Assembly: GCA_002789465.1 (NCBI GenBank)
Contig: PFTH01000228.1
Location: 1-10,097 of the forward strand
DNA length: 10,097 bases
Reading direction: 5' to 3'
Source of the DNA: Candidatus Roizmanbacteria bacterium CG_4_9_14_0_8_um_filter_34_12
Lineage (GTDB): Bacteria; Patescibacteriota; Microgenomatia; UBA1406; GWC2-37-13
The notes beneath the pieces are model-generated. The model was not told where the DNA came from and ran no database searches. It was given only the letters and a program-made list of their open reading frames with translations. The position numbers were made by a program, and so were the translations under genes. This document shows positions 1 to 6,335 of the stretch, in pieces. Each line of letters starts with the position of its first letter. The stretch's first letter is position 1.

Positions 1-475
1 TCCGTGAAGCTTCATAATAAAAAATATTTTGATATTCTCCGGCTGTTCCACCAAGTTCAATCACCACAATATCTGCTTTTTTCTTTCTTCCAAGAGTTTG
101 AATTTTTTCAGTAATTTCGTTTGTGATATGTGGAATTGCCTCAACGTCTTCACCTTTATATTCAAATCTTCTTTCCCTTTCAATCACTTCTTTATAAATC
201 TGACCCATTGTAACAAAATTGTCTTTTCCCATGTCTTCATCAAGAAATTTTTCGTAAGTACCAATGTCCATGTCAGCCTCTGTCCCGTCTTCGCATAAAA
301 ATGGATCACCGTGTTCGATCGGATTAATGGTTCCGGCATCAATATTTAAGTAGTTTTCAAATTTTAACGGAGTCACACGATAACCGGCGGATTTTAAAAG
401 AAGACAAACTGATGCCGATGTCAAGCCCTTTCCAATACCGGAAATTACACCCCCGGAGATAAAAATGTATTTCAT
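1..475 (-). CDS. pyrG: CTP synthase, N-terminal part (cut by window edge)
   Basis: CTP synthase makes CTP from UTP, ATP and glutamine, the last step of de novo pyrimidine nucleotide synthesis in the cytoplasm. The visible 158 codons, starting at an ATG, cover part of the N-terminal amidoligase domain. They show a P-loop-like stretch SGGVISGIGKG (residues 7-17), the family stretch with EDGTEADMDIG (62-72), IPHIT (114-118) and IELGGT (139-144), whose Glu140 aligns with the conserved metal or catalytic Glu of the E. coli enzyme. The variant SGGVISGIGKG replaces the usual TGGVVSSLGKG, and KFENY (38-42) replaces the usual KLDPY, so the protein is divergent but plausible. The glutaminase domain lies beyond position 1. 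The gene follows topA by 126 bases on the same strand. No Shine-Dalgarno sequence is visible. Identification is firm. Confidence 0.93.
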   Translation of the reverse strand, partial: MKYIFISGGVISGIGKGLTSASVCLLLKSAGYRVTPLKFENYLNIDAGTINPIEHGDPFLCEDGTEADMDIGTYEKFLDEDMGKDNFVTMGQIYKEVIERERRFEYKGEDVEAIPHITNEITEKIQTLGRKKKADIVVIELGGTAGEYQNIFYYEASR

Positions 476-515
476 AAAATGAATTACTTTTAATTGCCCT
501 AATTACCTAATTGAT

Positions 516-578
516 CTAATTAACCTAAAGAATTCTCAAACCCCAATTGGGTTATTGGATATTATTTAGGTTAATTAG
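516..578. repeat. Inverted repeat in the topA-pyrG spacer
   Basis: A perfect 14-base inverted repeat (arms 516-529 and 565-578; the right arm reads TTTAGGTTAATTAG) has a 35-base loop. The loop contains a second palindrome, CCCAATTGGG, at 542-551. Each arm is part of a run of degenerate 8-9-base units built on CTAATT or its complement. No T-rich tract follows on the minus strand, so a classical intrinsic terminator is not clear. It could still end or attenuate the topA transcript before pyrG. Confidence 0.6.
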
Positions 579-607
579 GTAATTAGATCAATTAGAAATT
601 TCTATTT
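543..607. repeat. 65-base intergenic repeat, copy 1 (overlaps topA stop)
   Basis: This stretch matches 6237-6302 in the same orientation. The first 21 bases (543-563) and the last 27 bases (581-607) are identical to the second copy, with a few substitutions and one extra base between them. The end at 607 runs through the topA stop codon (602-604), and the palindrome AGAAATTTCT (594-603) lies there. In both places the repeat starts at or shortly after the end of a minus-strand gene, which suggests a shared 3'-end element or a dispersed repeat. Confidence 0.75.
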
Positions 608-2620
608 ATTTATCATCCAACTACTATGTTTGCATTTCGGGTAATTTGAACATCCAAAAAACCGTCGTTTTGATTTGGTAAATCTTACCACAACATCACC
701 ACCGCAATCAGGGCATTTTTGTCCCACCACAACTGTTAAAAATGCTTTAATATTTTTACACTTTGGATAACCGCTACAAGCCAAGAATTTTCCAAAACGG
801 GAGAATCTTTGGATCATTGGTTTTCCACACTTGTCACAATCACCATGCTTTTCTTCAACAATTTTTATAACTTCGGTATTGGCTTTTTGAATCGTCAGCG
901 TTTTATTAAATGGTTCATAAAATTTTTCTAAAATTTCAATCAATTTTTGATTACCATTGGCAATTTCATCAAGCGAGTCTTCCATTTGTGCAGTAAAGTT
1001 AATGTCAAATAATTCTGAAAAAGCCGATGATAAATAATTACAAATTGACTCTCCGAGGCCTGTTGGTTTGAAATAACGTCCGTCTTTTTCCACATAGCCC
1101 TTTGTTTGAATTAGTCCAATAATCGGAGCATAGGTTGATGGTCGTCCAATTGATTTTTCTTCCATAATTTTAATCAGACTCGCGTCATTATATCTTGGTG
1201 GGGGTTTTGTTTGCTCAAGCTTGCTTTCCAAATCACTGTATGCGACTGACTGTCCCTCATTAATTTGAATTGCATCAGTATGCATTTTCACGTATTCAGG
1301 ATTTAATATTTTTAAAAAGCCTGGAAAAATAACCTGTTGATGTTCACTTAATAAACAATACTTTTTATCTGAGTCAATTAATAGTTTTGAATATAATACT
1401 TCTGCTTCTTTCATCTGTGTTGCGACTGCCCGGTTCCAAATCAGCTGATAAAGTTTCTTATGGTTTGCAGTGATACTTTTATCCTTCACTGTACTTAGCT
1501 CTCTCTCAATTTTTGTCGGTCGAATTGCTTCATGCGCTTCTTGAGCTGATTTTGATTTTGTTCGATAACCGCGTGGTTTTTCAAGAGCGTATTTTTCTCC
1601 ATATGTTGATTTAATATATCTTTGAGCGGCAAAAACAAACTGGGTGGAAAGATTAAAAGAATCAGTGCGATGATATGTGATTAACCCGTGTTCGTATAGA
1701 TCCTGTGCCAATTTCATTACTGTCCGTGAAGTAAAATTACATTTATAAAATCCTTCTTGTTGCAGAAGCGATGTTGTCAAAGGTGGCGGTGGATAACGCA
1801 TTTGAGTCTCTTTATTAATCGCGCTAATTTTGTATGAATCTGTTTTTAAATCTGTTTCAATTTGAACATGATTACTTTCAGAAATAGTTGTTCTTGAATA
1901 TTGATATTTTCCTGCAAATAAGACAATATTAATTGTTTGTTCATAGGGAATTTTATCTTTTTCAATTAGCTTTGCTCTAAGTAAACTATTATTAAATAAG
2001 GTATATATTTGATAGTATGGCTCGGATGCAAATTTACGGATTTCTTTTTCTCTTTCCACAATCAACCGGAGAGCAACTGTTTGTACTCTTCCCGCCGATA
2101 GCCAATTCTTACCTGTTTTTTTCCAAAGCAATGGAGATAGTTCATAACCAACAATTCTGTCTAAAATTCGCCTGGCTTGCTGGGCTTTTATTAAATCAAC
2201 CCGTAGTTCTGATGGATTTTTCAAAGCTTCCTCCAGTGCATTGGATGTAATTTCATGAAAGACAATTCGAGTCAGTTTTTTTGCTTTCTTTTTAACGCTA
2301 AATTCCGGCCAATCTTCATTTATTAAGCCTAGAATACATGCGGCATGATAAGAAATTGACTCTCCTTCGCGATCTAAATCAGTTGCAAAGATAATTTCTT
2401 TATTTTTTTTCGCTAAATCTTTAAGCGTAGCAACAACCTTTTTTTTGTTTTCAATAATTTGATATTGCGGCGCAAAATGATTCTTAAAGTCTATTGCCAT
2501 AGATGCTCCGGGAAGATCACGAATATGACCCATAGTTGCGTATACGTAATAATCTTTCCCTTTAAGAATCCGATTAAACGTTCTTGCCTTTGTTGGCGAT
2601 TCAACAATAATGAGTGCCAT
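602..2620 (-). CDS. topA: DNA topoisomerase I (type IA)
   Basis: TopA relaxes negative supercoils by cutting and passing single DNA strands through a 5'-phosphotyrosine link. The 672-residue protein has an N-terminal Toprim domain with IIVESPTKA (Glu7) and TDLDREGE (80-87; Asp81, Asp83 and Glu85 bind Mg2+). It also has QQARRILDRIVGYELSPLLW (147-166), SAGRVQTVALR (175-185) and the active-site segment LITYHRTDS (313-321), in which Tyr316 is the nucleophile. IGRPSTY follows at 491-497. Two C-terminal zinc ribbons have Cys at 595/598/615/621 and 636/639/657/663, and there is no long lysine-rich tail. It is shorter than the 865-residue E. coli enzyme but within the range of compact bacterial TopA proteins. 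Start: ATG at 2620, directly followed by ALIIVESPTKA, so no upstream extension is needed. It is intact and complete. Confidence 0.97.
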   Translation of the reverse strand: MALIIVESPTKARTFNRILKGKDYYVYATMGHIRDLPGASMAIDFKNHFAPQYQIIENKKKVVATLKDLAKKNKEIIFATDLDREGESISYHAACILGLINEDWPEFSVKKKAKKLTRIVFHEITSNALEEALKNPSELRVDLIKAQQARRILDRIVGYELSPLLWKKTGKNWLSAGRVQTVALRLIVEREKEIRKFASEPYYQIYTLFNNSLLRAKLIEKDKIPYEQTINIVLFAGKYQYSRTTISESNHVQIETDLKTDSYKISAINKETQMRYPPPPLTTSLLQQEGFYKCNFTSRTVMKLAQDLYEHGLITYHRTDSFNLSTQFVFAAQRYIKSTYGEKYALEKPRGYRTKSKSAQEAHEAIRPTKIERELSTVKDKSITANHKKLYQLIWNRAVATQMKEAEVLYSKLLIDSDKKYCLLSEHQQVIFPGFLKILNPEYVKMHTDAIQINEGQSVAYSDLESKLEQTKPPPRYNDASLIKIMEEKSIGRPSTYAPIIGLIQTKGYVEKDGRYFKPTGLGESICNYLSSAFSELFDINFTAQMEDSLDEIANGNQKLIEILEKFYEPFNKTLTIQKANTEVIKIVEEKHGDCDKCGKPMIQRFSRFGKFLACSGYPKCKNIKAFLTVVVGQKCPDCGGDVVVRFTKSKRRFFGCSNYPKCKHSSWMINK

Positions 2621-2625
2621 AGCTT

Positions 2626-2654
2626 AAAATATCAAACAATCCCAAATTATTCAA
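2626..2654 (-). promoter_or_regulatory. Possible topA promoter
   Basis: On the minus strand a TTGAAT box (2649-2654) is separated by 17 bases from a TATTTT box (2626-2631). The -10 box would lie only 5 bases before the topA ATG, so the transcript would be leaderless or nearly so. The boxes are only moderate matches to the sigma70 consensus in AT-rich sequence, so the call is tentative. Confidence 0.3.
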
Positions 2655-2670
2655 CCGTAGAGATAAGCTA

Positions 2671-2699
2671 AGCCAATCCACCGCGGCGGTGGATAGGCT
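2671..2699. repeat. GC-rich perfect palindrome upstream of topA
   Basis: Nine-base perfect arms ATCCACCGC (2676-2684) and GCGGTGGAT (2686-2694) flank a single central G. After one A-A mismatch the pairing continues with AGCC (2671-2674) and GGCT (2696-2699). It stands out in a spacer that is otherwise AT-rich. It lies between the displaced atpC tail and topA. It has no adjoining downstream T tract on either strand. It may be a dispersed palindromic repeat or a regulator site. Confidence 0.6.
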
Positions 2700-2716
2700 A
2701 TAGGATAAAAAAATTA

Positions 2717-2767
2717 CTAACTTCCTCTTATTCTTCTTTTTTTAAGCAGTTTTGAATCAATAATAGA
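2717..2767 (-). pseudogene. Displaced 3' end of atpC (16 codons plus stop)
   Basis: Read on the minus strand, these 51 bases encode SIIDSKLLKKRRIRGS followed by TAG. The true atpC ends SIIDSKLLKKHRTRRV followed by TAG, at exactly the same distance from the shared block. The first 30 bases (2767 down to 2738) are identical to 5817 down to 5788. The last seven codons and stop differ but keep frame, length and basic character, so this is a homologous gene end and not a chance match. It has no start codon and no upstream atpC sequence. I infer that it is the former C-terminus of the host atpC, cut off when the restriction-modification cassette was inserted. Confidence 0.75.
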
Positions 2768-2848
2768 TAACCTGACAGGTTTGAAAATAGTTTATCTGAT
2801 AAGAACCTGTCAGGTTATTGAACTTATGGCCAGAACCTGTCGGGTTAT
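2767..2848. repeat. Three near-palindromic 13-mers forming strong hairpins
   Basis: AACCTGACAGGTT at 2769-2781 is followed by its reverse complement AACCTGTCAGGTT at 2804-2816 and by a one-mismatch copy AACCTGTCGGGTT at 2834-2846. Each copy is almost its own reverse complement. The first two form a perfect 15-base stem (2767-2781 with 2804-2818) with a 22-base loop. The array begins one base after the 30-base direct repeat ends. It could be a terminator for the RM operon, a dispersed intergenic repeat, or recombinase arm sites. The sequence alone does not decide between these. Confidence 0.8.
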
Positions 2849-2898
2849 AGTCCCTAAAAGAAATTATTCAATTTTTGGCATAACTTGCTAGATTGTCT

Positions 2899-2983
2899 TA
2901 CAAAAACTGTCTTACTATTTATTAAAACGTTTAAAATATATGTTAATCTCAGTTTTACTTATTCTTACAAAGACAGTTTTGTA
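2899..2983. repeat. Imperfect inverted repeat downstream of the endonuclease gene
   Basis: TACAAAAACTGTCTT (2899-2913) and AAGACAGTTTTGTA (2970-2983) are reverse complements apart from one extra A, with a 56-base loop. The left arm also overlaps a short direct repeat, TGTCTTAC at 2895-2902 and 2908-2915. The region between 2847 and 3017 otherwise shows no gene. Its role is unknown; it may shape the 3' end of the RM transcript. Confidence 0.45.
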
Positions 2984-3017
2984 TAGATTTGACTAAATAT
3001 TCCTCGTCCAACCTTTT

Positions 3018-4052
3018 TTAAGAAAGTTTTAAGGCACTTGCACGCTCCCAGTTATATTCATCTTTTTGAAAAATATGTTGGTTATAAACTCGCTGTAATC
3101 GACTATTATTTTGAATATTAACTTGAATTTGCGAATCTTTTTTGGTTAGTTCAACTTCCGTAAATAAAAACCATTCTTCTAAGATTTGCAAATATTTTTT
3201 TTGATATCGATTTATAGGTTCATTAATAAATAAAAATTTATCTAAAAAGTCTGGAGTAGATATTTTATTAATAATTTCTAAAATTGATTCCATAGTATTT
3301 TCTACTCCTGAAAGGTAATCCCATAATTCATTTGCAATTAAAGTCTCTTTTGGTTCAAAGAATTTTAGCATATTGATAATTGAGCCTAAAAATCTTATCT
3401 TATTAAATCCTGTAGAAGTGTCGTTTGTAGGGTCAAAAGGAAAACCAACAAAAAAATTGATCTTCTTACCAGGAAACATTTTATATAAAGCTGCTTTTCC
3501 TTCTAAAATCTTTTGTTTTTCTCCTCTCATTTCACCAGAGTTTGGTTTCACAGACTTTAGTTCTATTGCTGTTATACTTTGTTTATCCTGAATAAAAACA
3601 TCAGCTGAAAAATCAATAGCATTAACTTGTTTAGTTTGACTATTAATAAAGATTAATTTATCCTCTCGACTTAAATTTGCATTATTTTCATTATTAGAAA
3701 GTTCTGTTATTATTCTATTAATATTGTTTTTTTGTGTAACAGTAATTTGTTTATTCCCCAATTTTTTTGAGGTATATTCTCGTTTTTCTCCATCTGATAA
3801 TATACAAGCTACATTTTCAAAGAAAGTTTGCCCTAACGTAGTATTTAATCCATGTAGCCAACTACTAAGACTAATAAAATAAGGGATATCTGACACTTTA
3901 TTATTTAATTGATTTTGAAAAGCATTCAAAAAAGCTTTATGAAACGGTGCATTTCTATTGTTTGTTGCATCAATCGGAAATGTTTCAAATCTTTGGCGAA
4001 GAATTTTGATAACAATACAAGCTATTTGTTGTTTTTTATATATATCTATCAT
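3018..4052 (-). CDS. Type II restriction endonuclease, probably TdeIII family
   Basis: This 344-residue protein is predicted to cut double-stranded DNA at sites left unprotected by the adjacent methyltransferase. The catalytic core resembles PD-(D/E)XK: Asp151 in SADVFI, then Glu164 and Lys166 in AIELKS, followed by VKPNSGEMRGEK. The earlier stretch APFHKAFLNAF (35-45), the segment SSWLHGLNTTLGQTFFENVA (63-82) and the later NELWDYLSG (241-249) follow the pattern I know from TdeIII-like enzymes, whose founder recognises GGNCC. The family call rests on recalled motif layout, and the specificity of this protein is not shown by the sequence. The ATG at 4052 lies 9 bases after the methyltransferase stop, without a Shine-Dalgarno sequence, so translation is probably coupled. 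The methyltransferase-first order would let protection precede cutting. The gene is intact and AT-rich. Confidence 0.75.
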   Translation of the reverse strand: MIDIYKKQQIACIVIKILRQRFETFPIDATNNRNAPFHKAFLNAFQNQLNNKVSDIPYFISLSSWLHGLNTTLGQTFFENVACILSDGEKREYTSKKLGNKQITVTQKNNINRIITELSNNENNANLSREDKLIFINSQTKQVNAIDFSADVFIQDKQSITAIELKSVKPNSGEMRGEKQKILEGKAALYKMFPGKKINFFVGFPFDPTNDTSTGFNKIRFLGSIINMLKFFEPKETLIANELWDYLSGVENTMESILEIINKISTPDFLDKFLFINEPINRYQKKYLQILEEWFLFTEVELTKKDSQIQVNIQNNSRLQRVYNQHIFQKDEYNWERASALKLS

Positions 4053-4061
4053 ATTTTGTTT

Positions 4062-5648
4062 TTAACTATGACTTTTTAAATGAAAAATAATTTCCGAATA
4101 GGGTGATTTATCTCTTTCGGTTCGATTTAAAACTGGCCGTTTGAATTGTTCCACAATTTTTAAACCAGATTTTTCAGCAATAATAGGATAAAGATTATAT
4201 TTATCGTTTGCAACAAGAAATATATCAAAATCATTAGCTAAATTTTTTTTACAATTAATTAATACATTTGAAATACCATCAACATAAGATTTTTGCGCCT
4301 CTAAACCCTGTCCTTTATATAATGGGCCAATTTCTAACTCGTCTTGACGTTTAAAACCAAAAAGATCATAAGCATATGCATGCTGTTCGTGGTAGTCAAT
4401 TTGCCCAACGTATGGAGGTGAAGAAAAAATACCTTTTATTTTATTTTTCTGAAATAATTCGCTAAATTTTTGATTTCTCTTTTTAACTTCTTTGAACAAA
4501 TCAATTGTTCGGGAATCTGCAGGAATAATTAAAGAAAAAGCGTCTGTTTTTAATCTTTTAAATGTATTTAATCTACTTAAAGTGTCAAATGCATAACGCT
4601 CAAACCATCCCTTGATAGAAAACAATGGTTTGCAAATTTTTTTATGCTTCCAACAATAATAAGTTGTTGTTTGTGGTTCTTTTAGAGTTGCAAGATCAGA
4701 ATGTGTTGTGGCGCGGCAAGATCTGATTGTTCGGCTCAATATAACCGCAAATATCTTTTTATTTTTAATATCTTTAATCTTTCTTACCTGATCAAAGGCA
4801 AAATTAATTTCTTCCCGTATGTTTTTTATGTACCACATGTCTAAGAAGTTTTTAGATGAAAAATTGTTTAACTTAACATTATATTTTTTTACTAAATCAT
4901 TGTAAATTTTTAAGAATTCTTTTTCTTTTTCAAGTGCAAATTTATTCTCATCTATTTGTTTTTGAAATATTTTGTATTTATATTCAGGACTTGGGAAATA
5001 ACTATTATTAAAACTTGATAGATTTAACATTAAGTCTTTTTCAAAAGCAGATATATTTTCTACCGATTCATAATTACTTATTGCTTGATTAATATTTTTA
5101 GCTTCATTTTCAAGACTAACTAGATCATAATCAAGTAATTTTGTTTCTGCGATCATGCAGTTAAAACGAGATACGTCGATTCCAATAGAATTTATACCGA
5201 GTTCATTTGCTTGAACAAGGGTTGTTCCAGATCCGGCAAATGGGTCAAGAATTATATCTGTTTTTTTAAAAAAAACACTTTTTTTAAAACTATCAATATG
5301 ATCATCAATAAAGTACTCAACTAATTGGGGAATAAATTTACCTTTGTAAGGATGAAGTCGATGCACATGTTTTGTCGTGTCTGATTCTCTCAAATTATCA
5401 AAAGACAGACTCCAATTTAAATCACTTCCAAGTTTTTTTTTCCAATCAATCTCTCTTTTTCCATTAACAGAATAGTAATTTTTTAAATCATTAACTTTAA
5501 TTAAAGTTGAACCGTCATTTCCATATTTTTTTACTTTTCCGTATTGAATTAAATAAGAAATGTTAGATTCATTAATATCTCTACACAAAAAATTACTTGC
5601 CCACTGACTCGCTTCTTTTAGTGTGATTAGATCTTGTGCAACAGCCAT
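4062..5648 (-). CDS. Type II DNA methyltransferase (probably N4-cytosine or N6-adenine)
   Basis: This protein is predicted to transfer a methyl group from S-adenosylmethionine to an exocyclic amino group of DNA and so protect host sites from the neighbouring nuclease. With the ATG at 5648 it has 528 residues. Near the N-terminus, LITLKEASQWASNFL (7-21) through about 60 resembles a small helix-turn-helix domain. HRLHPYKGKFIPQL (96-109) precedes the cofactor motif I, DPFAGSGTT (135-143). A long insert holds CRATTH (311-316) and YCWKHKKIC (331-339), which could bind a metal. Motif IV, SSPPY, is at 409-413, and RPVLNRTERDKSPYSEIIFH follows near the C-terminus. SPPY is most typical of N4-cytosine enzymes. 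A TTG at 5690 would add 14 residues, but it lies upstream of the predicted transcription start, so ATG 5648 is preferred. Confidence 0.88.
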   Translation of the reverse strand: MAVAQDLITLKEASQWASNFLCRDINESNISYLIQYGKVKKYGNDGSTLIKVNDLKNYYSVNGKREIDWKKKLGSDLNWSLSFDNLRESDTTKHVHRLHPYKGKFIPQLVEYFIDDHIDSFKKSVFFKKTDIILDPFAGSGTTLVQANELGINSIGIDVSRFNCMIAETKLLDYDLVSLENEAKNINQAISNYESVENISAFEKDLMLNLSSFNNSYFPSPEYKYKIFQKQIDENKFALEKEKEFLKIYNDLVKKYNVKLNNFSSKNFLDMWYIKNIREEINFAFDQVRKIKDIKNKKIFAVILSRTIRSCRATTHSDLATLKEPQTTTYYCWKHKKICKPLFSIKGWFERYAFDTLSRLNTFKRLKTDAFSLIIPADSRTIDLFKEVKKRNQKFSELFQKNKIKGIFSSPPYVGQIDYHEQHAYAYDLFGFKRQDELEIGPLYKGQGLEAQKSYVDGISNVLINCKKNLANDFDIFLVANDKYNLYPIIAEKSGLKIVEQFKRPVLNRTERDKSPYSEIIFHLKSHS

Positions 5649-5672
5649 AATTAAATTCAAATTTATGAAATA

Positions 5673-5701
5673 AATATAAGATAAAAGCAAATATAAGTCA
5701 A
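5673..5701 (-). promoter_or_regulatory. Sigma70-type promoter of the RM operon
   Basis: On the minus strand TTGACT (5696-5701) is followed after exactly 17 bases by TATATT (5673-5678), each matching five of six consensus bases. Transcription would begin near 5666 and leave about 18 bases before the methyltransferase ATG at 5648. A second TTGACA box lies upstream at 5740-5745 but has no good partner -10 box. The promoter lies within the cassette, so the RM genes could be expressed wherever it inserts. Confidence 0.65.
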
Positions 5702-5766
5702 CCGTTTTTATGCATCATTAGTAATAGTTTAGCTTGATATGTCAATTACTATTTACTGATATATAT

Positions 5767-6183
5767 CTAGACCCTTCTTGTCCTGTGTTTTTTAAGCAGT
5801 TTTGAATCAATAATAGAACGGCGAAGAAGTGATTCTGCCTCAATCCGTTCGTTTTTGTCTTTTGATTTAGTAAGAATTTCTTTCGCGCTTTTCAAAGCAA
5901 CTTCAGTCATGTTTTGGTCAATTTCGTTTTGTCCATATGCGCGTGAAACTAAAATCGTGATGATTTCACCATCAGTTTCTAAATAACCACCTCCAATTGC
6001 CATATAGTCCTCTTTTCCGGATTGTCTTATTGTTACAATACCCTCCTTAAGAAGTACAAAAACATTCACATGCTTTGGTAGAATAGTTAATTCACCATCA
6101 GCACCAGGAACCGTAACAGATTTCACTTCCTCATCTAAAACAATTTTTTTGGGTGTAATGACTTTTAAGCGTAAATAACTCAT
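5767..6183 (-). CDS. atpC: ATP synthase F1 subunit epsilon, with a probably exchanged C-terminal tail
   Basis: The epsilon subunit is part of the central stalk of F1Fo ATP synthase and can restrain ATP hydrolysis through its C-terminal helices. The 138-residue length is normal. The N-terminal beta-sandwich is recognised by SVTVPGADGELTILPKHVN (22-40) and AIGGGYLE (62-69). The two-helix C-terminal domain begins near TEVALKSAKEIL (93-104). It is the last gene of the atpA-atpG-atpD-atpC series. From Ser123 to the stop the coding sequence is duplicated at 2717-2767; the copies agree through Lys132 and then differ (HRTRRV here, RRIRGS there). I infer that the present tail came with the RM cassette. 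The domain is otherwise intact, so the protein is probably functional. The closest AGG to the ATG is too distant for a good ribosome site. Confidence 0.94.
   Translation of the reverse strand: MSYLRLKVITPKKIVLDEEVKSVTVPGADGELTILPKHVNVFVLLKEGIVTIRQSGKEDYMAIGGGYLETDGEIITILVSRAYGQNEIDQNMTEVALKSAKEILTKSKDKNERIEAESLLRRSIIDSKLLKKHRTRRV
5788..5817. repeat. 30-base direct repeat inside atpC (att-like core)
   Basis: These bases are identical to 2738-2767 and encode atpC codons 123-132 (SIIDSKLLKK). The identity ends abruptly on both sides: at 5787/2737 the bases are G and T, and at 5818/2768 they are A and T. The location in a gene's 3' coding end is a common place for site-specific integration. The 30-base length is compatible with an attachment core or with a recombination scar. 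Confidence 0.8.
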
Positions 6184-6236
6184 ATTAAATTAACCTAATT
6201 ACCTAATTAACCGAATTTCTAAATAAATCCCAATCT

Positions 6237-6302
6237 CCAATTGGGTTATTGGATATTTTTTAGGTCAATTAGAATAATTAGATCAATTAGAAATTTCTAT
6301 TT
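6237..6302. repeat. 65-base intergenic repeat, copy 2 (atpD-atpC spacer)
   Basis: This copy pairs with 543-607 in the same orientation and with near identity. Here it fills the middle of the 152-base gap between atpD (ends 6336) and atpC (starts 6183). Directly to its left, 6190-6222 carries 8-9-base micro-repeats built on ACCTAATT, complementary to the units in the repeat, so that the spacer can fold back on itself. CCCAAT (6230-6235) and ATTGGG (6240-6245) form a small six-base stem. It may affect the atpD/atpC expression ratio, but no terminator is evident. Confidence 0.75.
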
Positions 6303-6335
6303 TTTCCCTTAATACTAAATACTTACTACTATCTA

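Larger units (their letters stand above)
2738..5817. mobile_element. Putative 3-kb restriction-modification cassette between direct repeats
   Basis: A 30-base perfect direct repeat bounds this segment (2738-2767 and 5788-5817; unit length 3050 bases). Inside are a promoter, a methyltransferase gene, an endonuclease gene and a set of palindromic 13-mers. One repeat copy is the functional 3' part of atpC; the other belongs to the orphan atpC tail next to topA. Sampled lines give roughly 26% GC, clearly lower than the neighbouring genes. The layout fits integration into a gene's 3' end, as integrative elements do in tRNA and some protein genes, or the 'insertion with long target duplication' reported for type II RM genes. 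No integrase, transposase or terminal inverted repeat is present, so the mechanism is unknown. Confidence 0.55.

Noticed and set aside
29..298. Open frame of 89 codons on the plus strand
   Set aside because: It is antisense to the well-supported pyrG frame, rich in Phe, Asn and Ser as expected of a shadow frame, and shows no family motif.
2621..3017. A small gene or CRISPR array in the longest gene-free stretch
   Set aside because: The three 13-mers have unequal spacing (35 and 30 bases) and are palindromic, too short and too few for CRISPR; no frame there has coding character apart from the atpC tail.
5646..5690. TTG start at 5690 for the methyltransferase
   Set aside because: It lies between the -35 and -10 boxes of the predicted promoter, upstream of the expected transcript start near 5666; the ATG at 5648 fits better.
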